Source: Chara braunii (taxonomy: Eukaryota > Streptophyta > Charophyceae > Charales > Characeae). Taken from it: a stretch of DNA of 24,158 bases. Numbering within the stretch: the first letter of the stretch is position 1; each line of letters opens with the position of its first letter. The translations under genes and the position numbers were made by a program. This document shows positions 9,331-18,690 of the stretch, piece after piece. Under the pieces are notes generated by a model that saw only the letters and a list, made by a program, of their open reading frames with translations, did not search any database and was not told where the DNA came from. The stretch covers positions 855,144-879,301 of the forward strand of contig BFEA01000095.1 in NCBI GenBank assembly GCA_003427395.1. Direction: 5' to 3'.

Positions 9331-10110
9331 CTAACTCATGCCACGAGGGGTGGTCTTGCCTAAATCTGTAAAGTCTATCGACACAGATTTAGCAGGGCCA
9401 TCAGGTATGGGCAAGGGTTTGAGCAGTCCCAAAGGAGGCCTACGCTGGACATTATTCCTTTGGCAGAGCTCGCAGGTTTCCACATAGCGCAGCATATCAC
9501 TCCGCATCTCCTTCCAGAAGAAGCACTGCGACAGGGCTGCAAACGACTTTAGGAACCCGAACTGTCCACGGGCATTCTGACACTCTGACATCAGCAGTGT
9601 CCTTAGCCGCTGGTCTTGAGGAATGCACAAGAGCTCCTCTCCTTTGCTGTAAGTGTGCAGCAGATCTGAACTTAGAGCATGGTCTGGTTCAGAGTTAGGA
9701 TCTGCTTGCAGATTCCTGACAATGGGTCCAAAAGTCGGATCCTGAGGCAGTAGATGAGCGATGGTCTGACGGGTCTCCTCTGCAAAGGAGTGAGTGGAGG
9801 AGATCATCGCAAAAGAGTCAGGCCTACGAGAGAGGGCATCTGCTTCCTTGTTGTAGCAACCCTTCTTGTGCTTCAGTTCAAAGTCAAACATGTCAATGAA
9901 CTGAATGTAGCGTGCCAACTTATCGTTTAACTCTCCCTGGGACTTCATCCACTGCAAAGTGGAGTGATCTGAAAAGATCTTGAAGTGTCTTCCCAAGAGA
10001 AAGTGCTTCCAGTGTTTCAGGGCATAGACAAGGGCATATAGCTCTTTCTCGTAGGTGGAGTCCTGCAACTTTTGAGTTTTTATCTTCTTACTCATTACCC
10101 GACTGGTCAT
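9331..10110 (-). pseudogene. pol: RNase H and integrase zinc-binding domain
   Basis: Open for 259 codons, ending at TAG 9331-9333, with integrase continuing in the same frame beyond. The first part holds the Ty3-type RNase H: YEKELYALVYALKHWKHFL with its Glu, SDHSTLQWM with its Asp, and KEADALSRRPD with its Asp. The integrase N-terminal HHCC domain follows: CELCQRN retains both Cys, but the two expected His positions in ECQNARGQFGF are both Gln, so zinc binding is probably lost. The frame joins RT by a single shift near 10108. Confidence 0.88.
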
Positions 10111-11111
10111 AGACCATTCCCATCATCCTGCTGAAGAACTGCCCCAATGCCATACTGACTGGCGCCAGTGGTCAGGATGAATGGTAGAGTGGGGTCCTGC
10201 AACTTCAGCACAAGTGCATGAGTCAAGGCCTTCTTAAGTCGTGTGAACGCCAGCTGATAGTGGAGGGACCAAAGAAAAGGAATGTCTTTCTTTGTTAGGT
10301 TGGTTAGGGGTGCAACCACTACAGAAAAGTTCCTGACAAACTTTCTATAGTAGGAGGTTAGAGTCATGGAGGACCTGACATCCCTCACTATCTGTGGTTG
10401 AGGCCACTCCTGAATAGCAGCAATCTTGGCTGCTTCCGGAGCCAGGCCATCTCCAGAGATTACGTGACCCAGGTAGATGACAGAGGGAAATCCAAAGGAG
10501 GACTTCTGTTTGTTGATCTTGTACTGGCTGTCACGTAACGACTGAAGGACGAAAGCCAAGTGCTCCGCATGTTCCCTGAGAGTTTTGCTGAATACCAGGA
10601 TGTCATCCAGGTAGACAATCATAAACTTGTCCAGGTAAGGCCTGAAGATGGGGTGCATCTCTATCTGGAAGGTACCTGGGGCGTTGCAAAGTCCGAATGG
10701 CATGACCAGGAGCTCATATGTCCCATACGTGGTCTAGAAGGTTGTCTTGTGGACATCCTCCTCTACCATCTCACTCTGGTGGTAGCCAGATTTGAGGTTG
10801 ACTTTGCTGAACACTGTGCAAACCTGCACCATATCCAGAAGGTCATTGATCCTAGGAAGTGGCTTTGTACTCTTCCTAGTGATCTTGTTGAAATCCCTGT
10901 AGTCAATACACATTCTGAACTTGTCATTCCCTTTGGGCACAAAAAGAACTGGTGCACCGAGTTCCGAAGTGCTGGGTCTGATCCAGCCTTTGCTGGTCAT
11001 GGTCTTAAGCTGCTTTCTGAGCTCCTCAAACTCAGCAGGGGACATCCTATAGATGCGGCCCTTGGGAGGGACCGCTCCAGGCAGTAGCTCAATGTGATGC
11101 TTGGTTGGCTA
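10107..11111 (-). pseudogene. pol: reverse transcriptase domain
   Basis: One frame with stops at 11109-11111 (TAG) and 10734-10736 (TAG) spans the RT. From the N-terminus: EELRKQLKTM, GAPVLFVPK, FRMCIDYRDFNKIT, VFSKVNLKSGYHQ (motif A), MPFGLCNAPGTFQ (motif B) and YLDDILVFSK (motif C, 10602-10613), then LGHVISGDG and TSYYRKFVRNFS. Motif A normally has a catalytic Asp in the S-K-I-D-L string; here it is Asn. The connection to RNase H contains LTTGASQYGIGAVL, where the usual first catalytic Asp of RNase H is Gly. Motif C is intact. Confidence 0.92.
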
Positions 11112-11137
11112 GTTGGGTAATCCAAAGAGCTCCTGCG

Positions 11138-11729
11138 TCAGATCAGCATACTTGTCAGTAGGACAGGAAACAGGGAAGCGTTAGTCTGCTTGAGCAGAGC
11201 TATAAACACATGCTCATGGTCGTACTGGCGTGAGAGAGAATAAAACTCCCTCGTTTGTAAGCAGTAGCAAGACGTCTTAAGGTGATGATCAACAACAAGC
11301 ATGCATGGCTGATACACCCCCTGACTATTTGGTAGCTCAACTCTAGGAATCTGCCAGTCGATCCTAGGGTTGACTGCCTTCAACCACTGCATAGAGAATA
11401 CCAAGTCGAAGGGTAGATCAGAGAATATGTAGAAGTTCAGACCATGTCTGACTTCTCCAGCACTATCGAAGGTTACAGGGATACCCCTGACCTTCTCCCT
11501 GATGGTGAGAACTATGGAGTCGCCTATTCTAACAAGCAGCGGTTGCTGCAGCTGCTGAACTTTCCTGCCCAGATCCAACTTTTTAACTGCACTGAGAGAC
11601 ATGAAGTTCCTGGTGACTCCACAATCCAGAAGCCCTTTGATGCTAGTGCGATTGATCAGGGGCCGACGTAGGATGAGATCAGACTTGTTCTTCTTCTGCT
11701 CCTTCGGATGAAGGAAGAAGGTTGCAAGT
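11138..11729 (-). pseudogene. pol: aspartic protease domain, interrupted
   Basis: Contains GLLDCGVTRNFMS, a retropepsin active-site string with Cys in place of the usual Ser/Thr after Asp and Val in place of Ala. It is followed by LVFSMQWLKAVNPRIDWQ, typical of Ty3 proteases. The coding frame enters from 13316-13496 and is broken by the insertion at 11730-13304. Removing the insert and one 11-bp duplicate rejoins the frame exactly. A frameshift near 11150 then connects to RT. Confidence 0.8.
11719..11729. repeat. Target-site duplication AGGTTGCAAGT, left
   Basis: AGGTTGCAAGT here is repeated exactly at 13305-13315. The flanking bases differ, so the match is exactly 11 bp and brackets the nested insertion. 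Confidence 0.85.
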
Positions 11730-11889
11730 TGTGTTCCCGATTTTGAATTCAACGCGGGTTCCGCGTTGAAAAATTCAACGCGCGTTGAATTCGCGTTAAA
11801 CTCCCGTTAAAACGCGAGTGTAACACGAATTAACGGGGTTCGGGATGATTTTTTTCCTGGGCTAAACATTATCCCCCCCCCAAAAAAAA

Positions 11890-11930
11890 GAAGGGGGGTT
11901 GTAGGTTTTTTTTTAGGACAACAACCCTGT
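11890..11930. repeat. GTTGTAG hairpin, copy 2
   Basis: GGGTTGT (11896-11902) and ACAACCC (11921-11927) are complementary across an 18-nt loop. A C9/A8 run lies to the left. It is a weaker version of the hairpin at 4896. Confidence 0.55.
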
Positions 11931-12100
11931 ATTTTTATTTTTATTTTTTTTTATGCTTAAATCTAGTTTAAAAAAAACAAAAACATAAACACACAATGAA
12001 AAAACAAAAACTAAAATGAAATAAGTGTTTTTGTTTTGGGTTTCACACATATTTTTTAAGGGCTAAAAAAAAAACAAAAAAAACAAATAAAAAATATAGG

Positions 12101-12127
12101 GTTGTAGATCTTTCAAAGATGTACAAC
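12101..12127. repeat. GTTGTAG hairpin, copy 3
   Basis: GTTGTAGATCTTT and AAAGATGTACAAC pair at 12 of 13 positions around a single C at 12114, flanked by A-rich sequence on the left and T-rich on the right. It has the same GTTGTAG core as the copies at 4896 and 11896. Confidence 0.75.
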
Positions 12128-12723
12128 AATTTATTTTTTATTTTATTTTTTTTGGAACTTCGTGTATTTTAAAAAAGATCAAAACCGTAAAAAACAAATT
12201 AAAAAAAGGAAAAAAAGACACACACAGACACAAAATTGGGCCTGTAGCAGATTGCATGAGTTTGGCATCATATGGTTGAGGGAACCCAGGTCCTGGGCCA
12301 CCTGTGTGAATGTATGGAAAGCAGGCCCTGGTCTGGATACAGGTACTGGGCCAAACAAAAGCCAAAGGCAGTTGGGGGCATGCAACCACCTCAAGCCCAA
12401 AGCCTGTTCTCGTTCGTGCTGCGCCTCAGGCTACCGGGGCCTGCTCGAAGCTTCCTGGGACTGAACACAGGCAGGCCACTTCGATATAGCAAGGGCCTGC
12501 CTCCACATTAAGCATTCGGGTGCTGGCTGCATGCTGCGTAAGCGCTGCCGCGCTGTAGCTCGTGCCACTCACGCGCTCACGGGCGAGCAGGAAGAAGCAG
12601 GCATCCATAACCGAGTTGCGTTGCTGTAAGCTGGATGTGGCACAGGGTGGTCCTTGGGTGCAAGTGGAATCTGTATGTTGGGGAACGAGGTTGTGAGTAA
12701 GGCGAGACACAATCTCGCGCGCA

Positions 12724-13030
12724 GACACAAATACACTTACACTTACACACACACACACTTACAAACACACACTTACACACACACACTTACAAACACACAC
12801 ATACACAAACACACACATACACAAACACACACATACACATACACATACACACACACACTTACAAACACACACATACGCTTACAAGCACAGACACACACAC
12901 ACACCTACTTCCATACACACACATACATAAACACATGCGCATACATTCATATTCGTGCACAGAGACACTCTCACGGCAGACACACACGTACACAGATACG
13001 TGCACACACAGCACACCTACACACACATAA
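12724..13030. repeat. Long imperfect CA-rich microsatellite
   Basis: About 300 bases of CA units broken by TTACA, AAACA and ATACA variants, inside the nested element. The Thr/His-rich frames across it are artefacts. Confidence 0.93.
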
Positions 13031-13304
13031 CTGGGGCATTGGGGGTTGGGGGATGCGGGGGTGAATGGGAGGTGCCTTAGGGGTTTGGGGGGATTTTTTT
13101 TTATTTTTATTTATTTATTTATTTTTTATTTTATTTTTTTTTGGCTAGGGCCACGTATTCCGGACCCCGTGCATCAATTCTGTTTTTCCGAAAAGCGTGG
13201 GAGCGGCCCATTTTCGCGTTTAACGCGAATTCAACGGGATTTTTTGAAATTTAACGGGATCCAACGGGAGTTTAATTCCCTCGTTCTGCGTTAAAAATAT
13301 ACAC

Positions 13305-13315
13305 AGGTTGCAAGT
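13305..13315. repeat. Target-site duplication AGGTTGCAAGT, right
   Basis: Exact second copy of the 11-mer at 11719-11729. The retrotransposon pol frame resumes here on the - strand. Confidence 0.85.
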
Positions 13316-13496
13316 GACTAAAACTCATCCTTCCCTGGGTCCTGATCTGGGTCAAGATCCTCATAGTAGAAGGATGCTGCCCGCGCAGTCCCCAAACTCA
13401 CACAATCGGTCTTAACTAGAACAGATGCAGATTCACCTACTTGAGTAGATGAATGTGCATCATTGGGGGGAACTGCAGTCCCCAGGGTCTGTTTCA
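13316..13496 (-). pseudogene. pol: N-terminal part before the protease
   Basis: In the frame reached by a -1 shift from gag, the sequence reads LKQTLGTAVPPNDAHSSTQ and later SFYYEDLDPDQDPGKDEF, then a TAG at 13318-13320 just before the insertion. It links the gag zinc knuckle to the protease interrupted at 11729. No domain is recognised in this linker. Confidence 0.7.
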
Positions 13497-13503
13497 GTTT
13501 TTT
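13467..13503 (-). promoter_or_regulatory. Candidate -1 frameshift signal at the gag/pol junction
   Basis: On the - strand the gag frame reads TCA AAA AAC TGA. The heptamer A AAA AAC (13503-13497) is in the correct phase for -1 slippage, abuts the gag stop (13496-13494), and slipping -1 enters exactly the pol frame. A GC-rich hairpin (GGGG...CCCC with loop TGCA, 13483-13467) begins 13 nt downstream. A one-base loss from an A7 run in a single gag-pol ORF would look the same. Confidence 0.45.
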
Positions 13504-15095
13504 GACTGTATTGGGCCTTGCATGTAAGGGCAGTCCTTTAAAAAGTGTTGTCCCTCACACCTCAGGCAGACCACTCTCTCCTTCCTTCTTGTCCAGACTC
13601 CCTCCTGGATCTTGAGGTCATGCCGGGGGAGCGTGGAGGGATTGAGAGGGTCAACTAGCATCCGGACGTCTCTAGGCAGGTTAGGGCGTTCGGAAGAGGA
13701 AGGCCGACATCCCTTTTCCTTCCCCTTTGCATTGGTTGAGGCTGTGGTGGGAGAAAACTTCTTTTGCTGCTGCAAAACTCCCAAAACAGACTTAGTCAGG
13801 GCCGCTGCAGCATCTGTATCAGCAGCGGATCCAGTCCCAGCTGAAGGTGTATAAGCCTGCGAGTCTGAATCAGAAGTTGATGCAGACCCTCCATGTGTAA
13901 AGGCTGCCTTTCCCTTTCTACCACCTCGAGGGAAGACACCTCTCCTCCTGTCAGAGGAGGGGGCCTGAACATGAAGCTTTGCCTCCATGTCCGGGGCTGC
14001 ACGACCAAAGGACCTCCAGTCCGTATGCCCAGCGTTATACAAAGCAACATGAAACTTTTCAGGGGATGCCCTACAGAAGTTAGTAAGTCATCTGCAGACA
14101 TTACCAACCAGGTGTGGAAGCGAGATGCTCGAACTCTGCAAACAAAGCCTGCAGTGTACCGCTGTAACGTTGCTGTCTCAGGCGAGCAATCCTGTCAGCA
14201 GTCTTGTGGGCCCGCTCCTTATCTGCAAAGCGGTCTTCCAGGGCCTGCAAAAGACTGTCCACCCCCAATCCCAAAGCCTAGTCCTCCATGGTTTGCTACA
14301 GACCGCTGGAGGTAAAGGTAGCCCATTTCTGGGCAGGCCCCTCCAGCAGCCCCAGATCGTTACCACCTTGGTCTGTTCTGGGCATATGAAGCCCCTCAAG
14401 TAGGCTCTAGTCCTTGCATCCCAGTCCCCAACATCGGTCTTGGGGTCATCCCCCCTAAACTTGTTGGGAGCAAGGATCTTGGGACCTCTCTGATCCCCTG
14501 CACCAACAGCATAAGTGGGTTTAGCTGTAAACTTTTGGGAAGGAGGTGGTGAAGGGGAAAAGTGGCGTGAACCAGAATGGGTGGAAGAGGGAGGAGAGGA
14601 AGGTTTGGGTTTGGCTGAGAGGATAGGAGACAGGGAAGCAATCAACTTGGTTGTTGTTAGCTGAGCAGTCAGATCCTGGATTGCTGTCAGGATCTTGGAC
14701 TGCTGAGCTGCTAGATCATCCACCCTATGTTCCATGCGACCTATACGGTCATCCCTGTTAGGGAAATAGGAACCGGGGGCTTTGTGCTCCAACATGGCCC
14801 ATTCCGCCAGGTTCCTAGTCATCTGCGCACAACGCTCATCTGAGACAGCCTTGCCTAGATGCTCCAATAGATACTCCCTCCTGGAAGCATCTGTTGCAGC
14901 CTCTAGCTCGGTTGCCTCATGTCTCTCTATCTCGTCAAGTAGGGCCTGTTCCTGCTCCAACCTTTCCTGAATTTCCTTCTTCCTGCGTTGAGTAGTAGTC
15001 AGAGGTGTAGTAGAGGTGGAGGGAGAAGGTTGTGCACCTTCCACCTTCATGACTATTTCTAGTTGTGGCTGTTGCTGAGAAGTCTGATCCGTCAT
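13494..15095 (-). pseudogene. gag polyprotein of the Ty3/gypsy element
   Basis: ATG at 15093-15095 opens MTDQTSQQQPQLEIVMKV. A Glu-rich coiled-coil-like segment (RRKKEIQERLEQEQALLDEIERHE) comes next, then a Ser/Pro-rich linker and the capsid-like part starting RGPKILAPNKFRGDD. The frame shifts near 14360 into one carrying LLQALEDRFADKE and later MSADDLL, then shifts back near 14085 to FCRASPEKFHVALYNAG. The C-terminus has a nucleocapsid zinc knuckle, CLRCEGQHFLKDC, spaced C-x2-C-x3-H-x4-C, one residue shorter than the usual C-x2-C-x4-H-x4-C. Gag would form the particle and bind element RNA; this copy is broken. The ATG choice is supported by its distance from the PBS and by lack of homology-like sequence upstream. 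Confidence 0.85.
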
Positions 15096-16624
15096 TTTCC
15101 TCTTTCAGAAACACGACAATAAACCAACAGCAGAGAGTATGCAGCGATATGCAGATCCCTTCAGGAACTCAGAAATCGCTGCCTACTCATACACAGAAGT
15201 CAGGTGGGTGTGTGGGCAACACACAGTTTGGGGTTGGAACGGTTCTCTGGGGTCAATTGTCAGACAGACAGTAAGTCCAACAAAATCAAGCATACGATTT
15301 CCTTTTACTGACCCTGCACCGCACTGGAGTTAGTAGAGCTAATCCACTACTCTTCCAGGGAACCATTACATTTTTCGAGCCCACTAGAAAACAAGGTTAA
15401 TCAGTGAGAATGATAGAAGATAGCAAGTAGAGATAAGAAAGGTCAAACAAGCAGAGCGATTCAGTCAGAGACCTTATATCCTGGCTCAGACTCAATCTTC
15501 AGCCCTGATGACTCTGGCGGCCATACCCTAAGGTATGGCGAAATCCAGTATTCACTGTTTCCAGTGAAATACTAGAAATCCCATCAAACGATTCTGAAAT
15601 ATTGCCTAATCTTGAATTGCGATTTACTGGGAGCTGACAGAACTGAATTCTGACGGCCATAATTGGAGTTATGACTGACCCTAATTAGCACAGGTTATAA
15701 ATAGATCCAGCGCAAAACTACAATTCACGGTATCACTACCTTTTCACTACAGAATTCATAGTCTGACCATCCACGATCAATCTCAATGGAGTCAGATAGT
15801 CACAAAACAATTTTGGATGAGAAAGAGTCAACATAGGGTTAGAAATGAGCAGAGGAAGATAGGGGAGAGATGGCTATGGTTGTCATGCAGTCTAGGATTT
15901 TCACATTCTGTCACCGCCAGATTGATAGACCATAATTACAAACTAAATTGATCCTATCTGAATCGCTATACAGGTAGGTGCATGGAACGGACTCACTTTC
16001 AGAGTATCTTGTAGAACTTGGTGAACGTCTAACTATGGCAGATTCAAACCCTTATCTCGCCAGTTCTTCTAGAAATTCTCCCTCACTGTTCCACGCACAG
16101 AACCCTTCCAAACTTTTTGATCTTACTCAGGATCTTGATGCATTGCAAACCTTTCAGTCAGATTTACTGAATCTAACCCTGTGGCACCCAAGTCGCCAAC
16201 TGAAGAAAATCTCGCCACAGGTCCCCTCAGCCGCTGATGCTATAAATAGCCCCAGATGGGGTTATTTTCTCCTGTGATTGACACAAACTGTCAATCCCTG
16301 TAAACGCTGCTCAGGGATGAAACCGCTCAGTAATCCCTGATGCCCTCAGGGGTAATTCGCCACTCTGAGGTAATTCGCTACACTGCCCTCAGGGTTGGCT
16401 ATGGCGAATTGACCCTGTTCTCTCCACTTCTTGACAAGCGCCTTGACAGGCTCAGTGCACTTGCTCAGTGCAAGCACTGAACTCCTGAATCCACCGTTTG
16501 AAGTCTTCTTCCCTGATGACTCGGTACAGGGGAAAATGAATCGCCATGAAGCTCTCGCCAGTATGTTACCAGATGACGAAGATGCCCGTTGCACTCAACC
16601 CTCAGTGCTCCAATTCCAATCCCA
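15096..16624 (-). other. Long untranslated leader of the LTR element
   Basis: 1.5 kb between the PBS and the gag ATG with no sense ORF of note. Two TATAAATAG strings (about 15695 and 16242) and a 99-codon ORF (15978-16277) lie on the + strand, antisense to the element. Short repeats of GGTAATTCGC and CCCTCAGGG occur near 16340-16395. The leader probably holds packaging signals, by analogy. Confidence 0.6.
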
Positions 16625-16636
16625 GCTCCGATACCA
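16625..16636 (-). other. Primer-binding site, initiator tRNA-Met type
   Basis: On the - strand TGGTATCGGAGC lies 2 nt after the 5' LTR end. It matches the common plant PBS TGGTATCAGAGC, complementary to the 3' end of initiator tRNA-Met, at 11 of 12 positions. Position and sequence fix the element's orientation. Confidence 0.85.
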
Positions 16637-16638
16637 AT

Positions 16639-17724
16639 TGTTATGATCTTGGTTGCCTAACGATTTTTACCGCCACTCACACACAGACAGTCTCATACAC
16701 GCACATACACGCATAAGAGAAGGGGGAGAGGAGACAGAGTCCAAACTGCACACATATCAGAGTAGGCATCAGCATACAGCTATGCACAGATGGGGAGAAG
16801 ACACACCGTGTTTCTCACTCTCTGACAAACTCCCAACAACCAATCACAAAAAAGAACCTGCGAGGATAACAATTGGAATATACACTGATGATGAGCCAAT
16901 TGAACCAAATTGTTACAGAGTTTGTTCCAGTATCTCACCACACTAAGAACTCCACACTCCACTCTCTACCCTACACCCAATTAGTAGCGCCACATGAAAC
17001 TGGCCTCCCACAGGCTGGCACGAACCACCCAGATGAAGAACAGATCCTGCGATGAAGTCTTCAGTGCCGATAAACAACTCCGACGAAGAAACCGGCAGCT
17101 ATGGCTGCTGCCACCCACATAGACTCAGTGAANAGTCTCCGATCAGCCCAGCCAATCGCAGAAACCCACAGGGGTTGATGCGCAGGGGATGCCCCAGCTA
17201 TGGCACGCCCTCAACAAGCTGGCTATGGCTGCTGTCCGCGGTGAGGTCTCAGGGTGCCNCCTGCAGACAATNGCCGCTCCAAACTTCCTTGGCTCCAAAC
17301 GCTGTATCGCGAAAAATGAACTGCCAAAAGTCCCCAACCGATTTCCCTAAACTATTAATAGACTCTACTACTCTAGCCTAGACCTAGACCGGACTGACTG
17401 ACCGACTGGTACCGTTTCTGTTTCGGCCTCCCGGCCTCTACCGGACCCGGCTATAGGCTATAGGACCATCTATCAGGTGAGACCCTTAGGGCCTGTCTGC
17501 CCTAGGGGTAGCCCGGGCCTGCTATAGGCAGTGCGGGTAGCTGTAGGAAACCCGAGGTACTACCCGCCTCATTTCCCATATTTACAGATATGCCCCTCGT
17601 GGATTTTCCTCACAGGTAGGTCTCTCGGTTAGCCGTCAGCCAAACAAAATTACGAATCTAGCCCTAGCGGTTAGTATACAGCCTCGCAGTCAATCTCGGC
17701 AGTCAGAATCAGCAAGTCATTGCA
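16639..17724 (-). repeat. 5' LTR (right copy)
   Basis: Collinear with 7178-8248, starting TGTTATGATC and ending AAGTCATTGCA on the + strand, i.e. TG...CA termini on both strands. Three N bases lie at 17133, 17259 and 17272. It should contain the promoter for - strand transcription, but I could not assign a TATA box with confidence. Confidence 0.92.
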
Positions 17725-17728
17725 TAGC
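17725..17728. repeat. Target-site duplication (TAGC), right
   Basis: Matches 7174-7177. The next base, 17729, is the first base of a MITE, so the LTR element sits against that MITE's edge. Confidence 0.6.
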
Positions 17729-17898
17729 GGTCATCAGGTCCCCGTGAGAGTATGCCCTCCGAGTTATTCTCAGTCAGCTGCAGTCACAGCTTTTCTGAGA
17801 AGCCCAAAGATTCCTCGAGGTTTATTCCACAGGCATTATCCTGCTAAGCTAAGCTGAGTAAAGCTCTAAGGGCATACACACAAGGGGACCTGATGACC
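17729..17898. mobile_element. 170-bp MITE with 30-bp terminal inverted repeats
   Basis: The left TIR (17729-17758) starts GGTCATCAGGTCCCC and the right TIR (17869-17898) is its reverse complement. They match at 27 of 30 positions. There is no coding capacity. A clear TSD is not visible; the left flank (TAGC) is shared with the LTR insertion. The inner motif AGGTCCCCGTG..GTATGCCCTC recurs near 18946. Confidence 0.85.
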
Positions 17899-18158
17899 TT
17901 ACACCCCAAAATTTAAGGCAGTTTTCGGGCCTGCTACCCAAATGCACTTTTCGGTGACCCTTTTCTCAGAAGCCTGCAGGCCGCAGGAGGACCCTTTTTG
18001 AGACCACAGGTGGTCTCAAATTACCTTTTTGATTTTTCCTTTCTCCGTGAGGCATTTCAAGAAAGAGAGGTAGAAAGCTATGCTTGCGTAGGTCCCCTGT
18101 ATAGCCTTAGGAGTAATGGTGGGTCCTGAAAAGACAAAAAAATATGTTACTTGACACG
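17899..18158. other. Non-coding, with perfect 11-bp hairpin
   Basis: TTTGAGACCAC (17997-18007) and GTGGTCTCAAA (18010-18020) form a perfect inverted repeat with a 2-nt loop. A CCTGCAGGCCGCAGG string precedes it. No gene seen. Confidence 0.7.
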
Positions 18159-18304
18159 GGGCCTCGCTGCATTACTCTCCAAATGTGCAAAACGAGAGTG
18201 AATCCTCATCTAGAATACGGAAAGATACACCATCTAGAATATGGAAAGATACACCGCCATGATTTTTGTCTGTTGTGCATTTCCAGAGTAGTGCAGTGAG
18301 GCCC
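18159..18304. mobile_element. Foldback MITE A (146 bp)
   Basis: Ends GGGCCTCGCTGCATTACTCT and the reverse complement of GGGCCTCACTGCACTACTCT form TIRs extending to about 27 bp. Inside, a 24-bp unit (CATCTAGAATACGGAAAGAT...) is duplicated in tandem at 18207-18254. Related to elements at 18405 and 18691. No ORF of note. Confidence 0.8.
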
Positions 18305-18404
18305 ATGGAAGAACCACCAGTTAAAATATGTGAGGTGAGAGAAGATATATATAACTGTCCTCTGATGAGGAGAAGACAAAACAAAAACAGAGAGAAATTG
18401 TGCA

Positions 18405-18653
18405 GGGCCTCGCCGCACCACAGTCGAAATGCAAAAAAATTTGACGGCTGTCAGAAGAAATTCGACAGCCTCCATGCGACAGTTTGCCCCCCTTTAGCCA
18501 CACAGCACTGTCGAGTCCACGCACTTGTGAATGCACGATGGAACACATTCCCTGACAGCTGCCAAATTTTTTTCCCGTCTCCTACTTCGACAGCCTGTGT
18601 TGCGAAGAGGAAATGTCGAGAATCACATTTTTGACAGTGGTGCGGGGAGGCCC
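18405..18653. mobile_element. Foldback MITE B (249 bp)
   Basis: The left TIR starts GGGCCTCGCCGCACCACAGT and the right TIR reads inward GGGCCTCCCCGCACCACTGT. A second, nested inverted repeat lies inside (AAAAAAATTTGACGGCTGTC near 18426 against its complement near 18555), and several CGACAG repeats occur. The structure would fold into a long imperfect hairpin. Confidence 0.8.
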
Positions 18654-18690
18654 TTAGTTCAGTGTTGGAAAAAAAAAAGAAGAACTCCAT

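Larger units (their letters stand above)
11730..13304. mobile_element. Nested 1,575-bp non-autonomous element (MULE-like?) inside the protease region
   Basis: Bounded by an exact 11-bp direct repeat in the pol reading frame. Both ends are built from AACGCG, CCCGTT and TTCAACG motifs in inverted orientation. TTGAATTCGCGTTAAAC at 11785-11801 has its exact reverse complement at 13218-13234. The extreme ends share only a weak GTGT...TTTT...AACGC pattern. The interior is AT-rich with GTTGTAG hairpins and a long CA-rich tract, and it has no transposase or RT frame. TSDs of 9-11 bp are typical of Mutator-like elements; the family assignment is inference. Confidence 0.75.
7178..17724 (-). mobile_element. 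Complete but inactive Ty3/gypsy LTR retrotransposon
   Basis: Two direct LTRs (7178-8248 and 16639-17724), a PBS beside the right LTR, and gag then PR-RT-RNase H-IN read from right to left place the element on the - strand. RT preceding RNase H and IN is the Ty3/gypsy order, and a chromodomain-like tail points to the chromovirus side. The span is 10,547 bp, of which 1,575 bp is a later insertion (11730-13304). Six in-frame stops and several frameshifts in pol, plus lost catalytic residues (RT motif A Asp to Asn, RNase H first Asp to Gly), make it non-autonomous. The first ~330 bp of the two LTRs differ at roughly 27 positions by eye (about 8%), so the insertion is old. Confidence 0.93.

Noticed and set aside
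10560-11087. + strand 175-codon open frame
   Set aside because: It lies antisense to the clear RT domain and has no features of its own.
12654-13064. 136-codon Thr/His-rich frame
   Set aside because: It is a translation of the CA-rich tract inside the nested element.
7173-17729. Conventional 5-bp TSD for the Ty3/gypsy element
   Set aside because: The five-base flanks (GTAGC and TAGCG) do not match in register; only the 4-bp TAGC can be supported.
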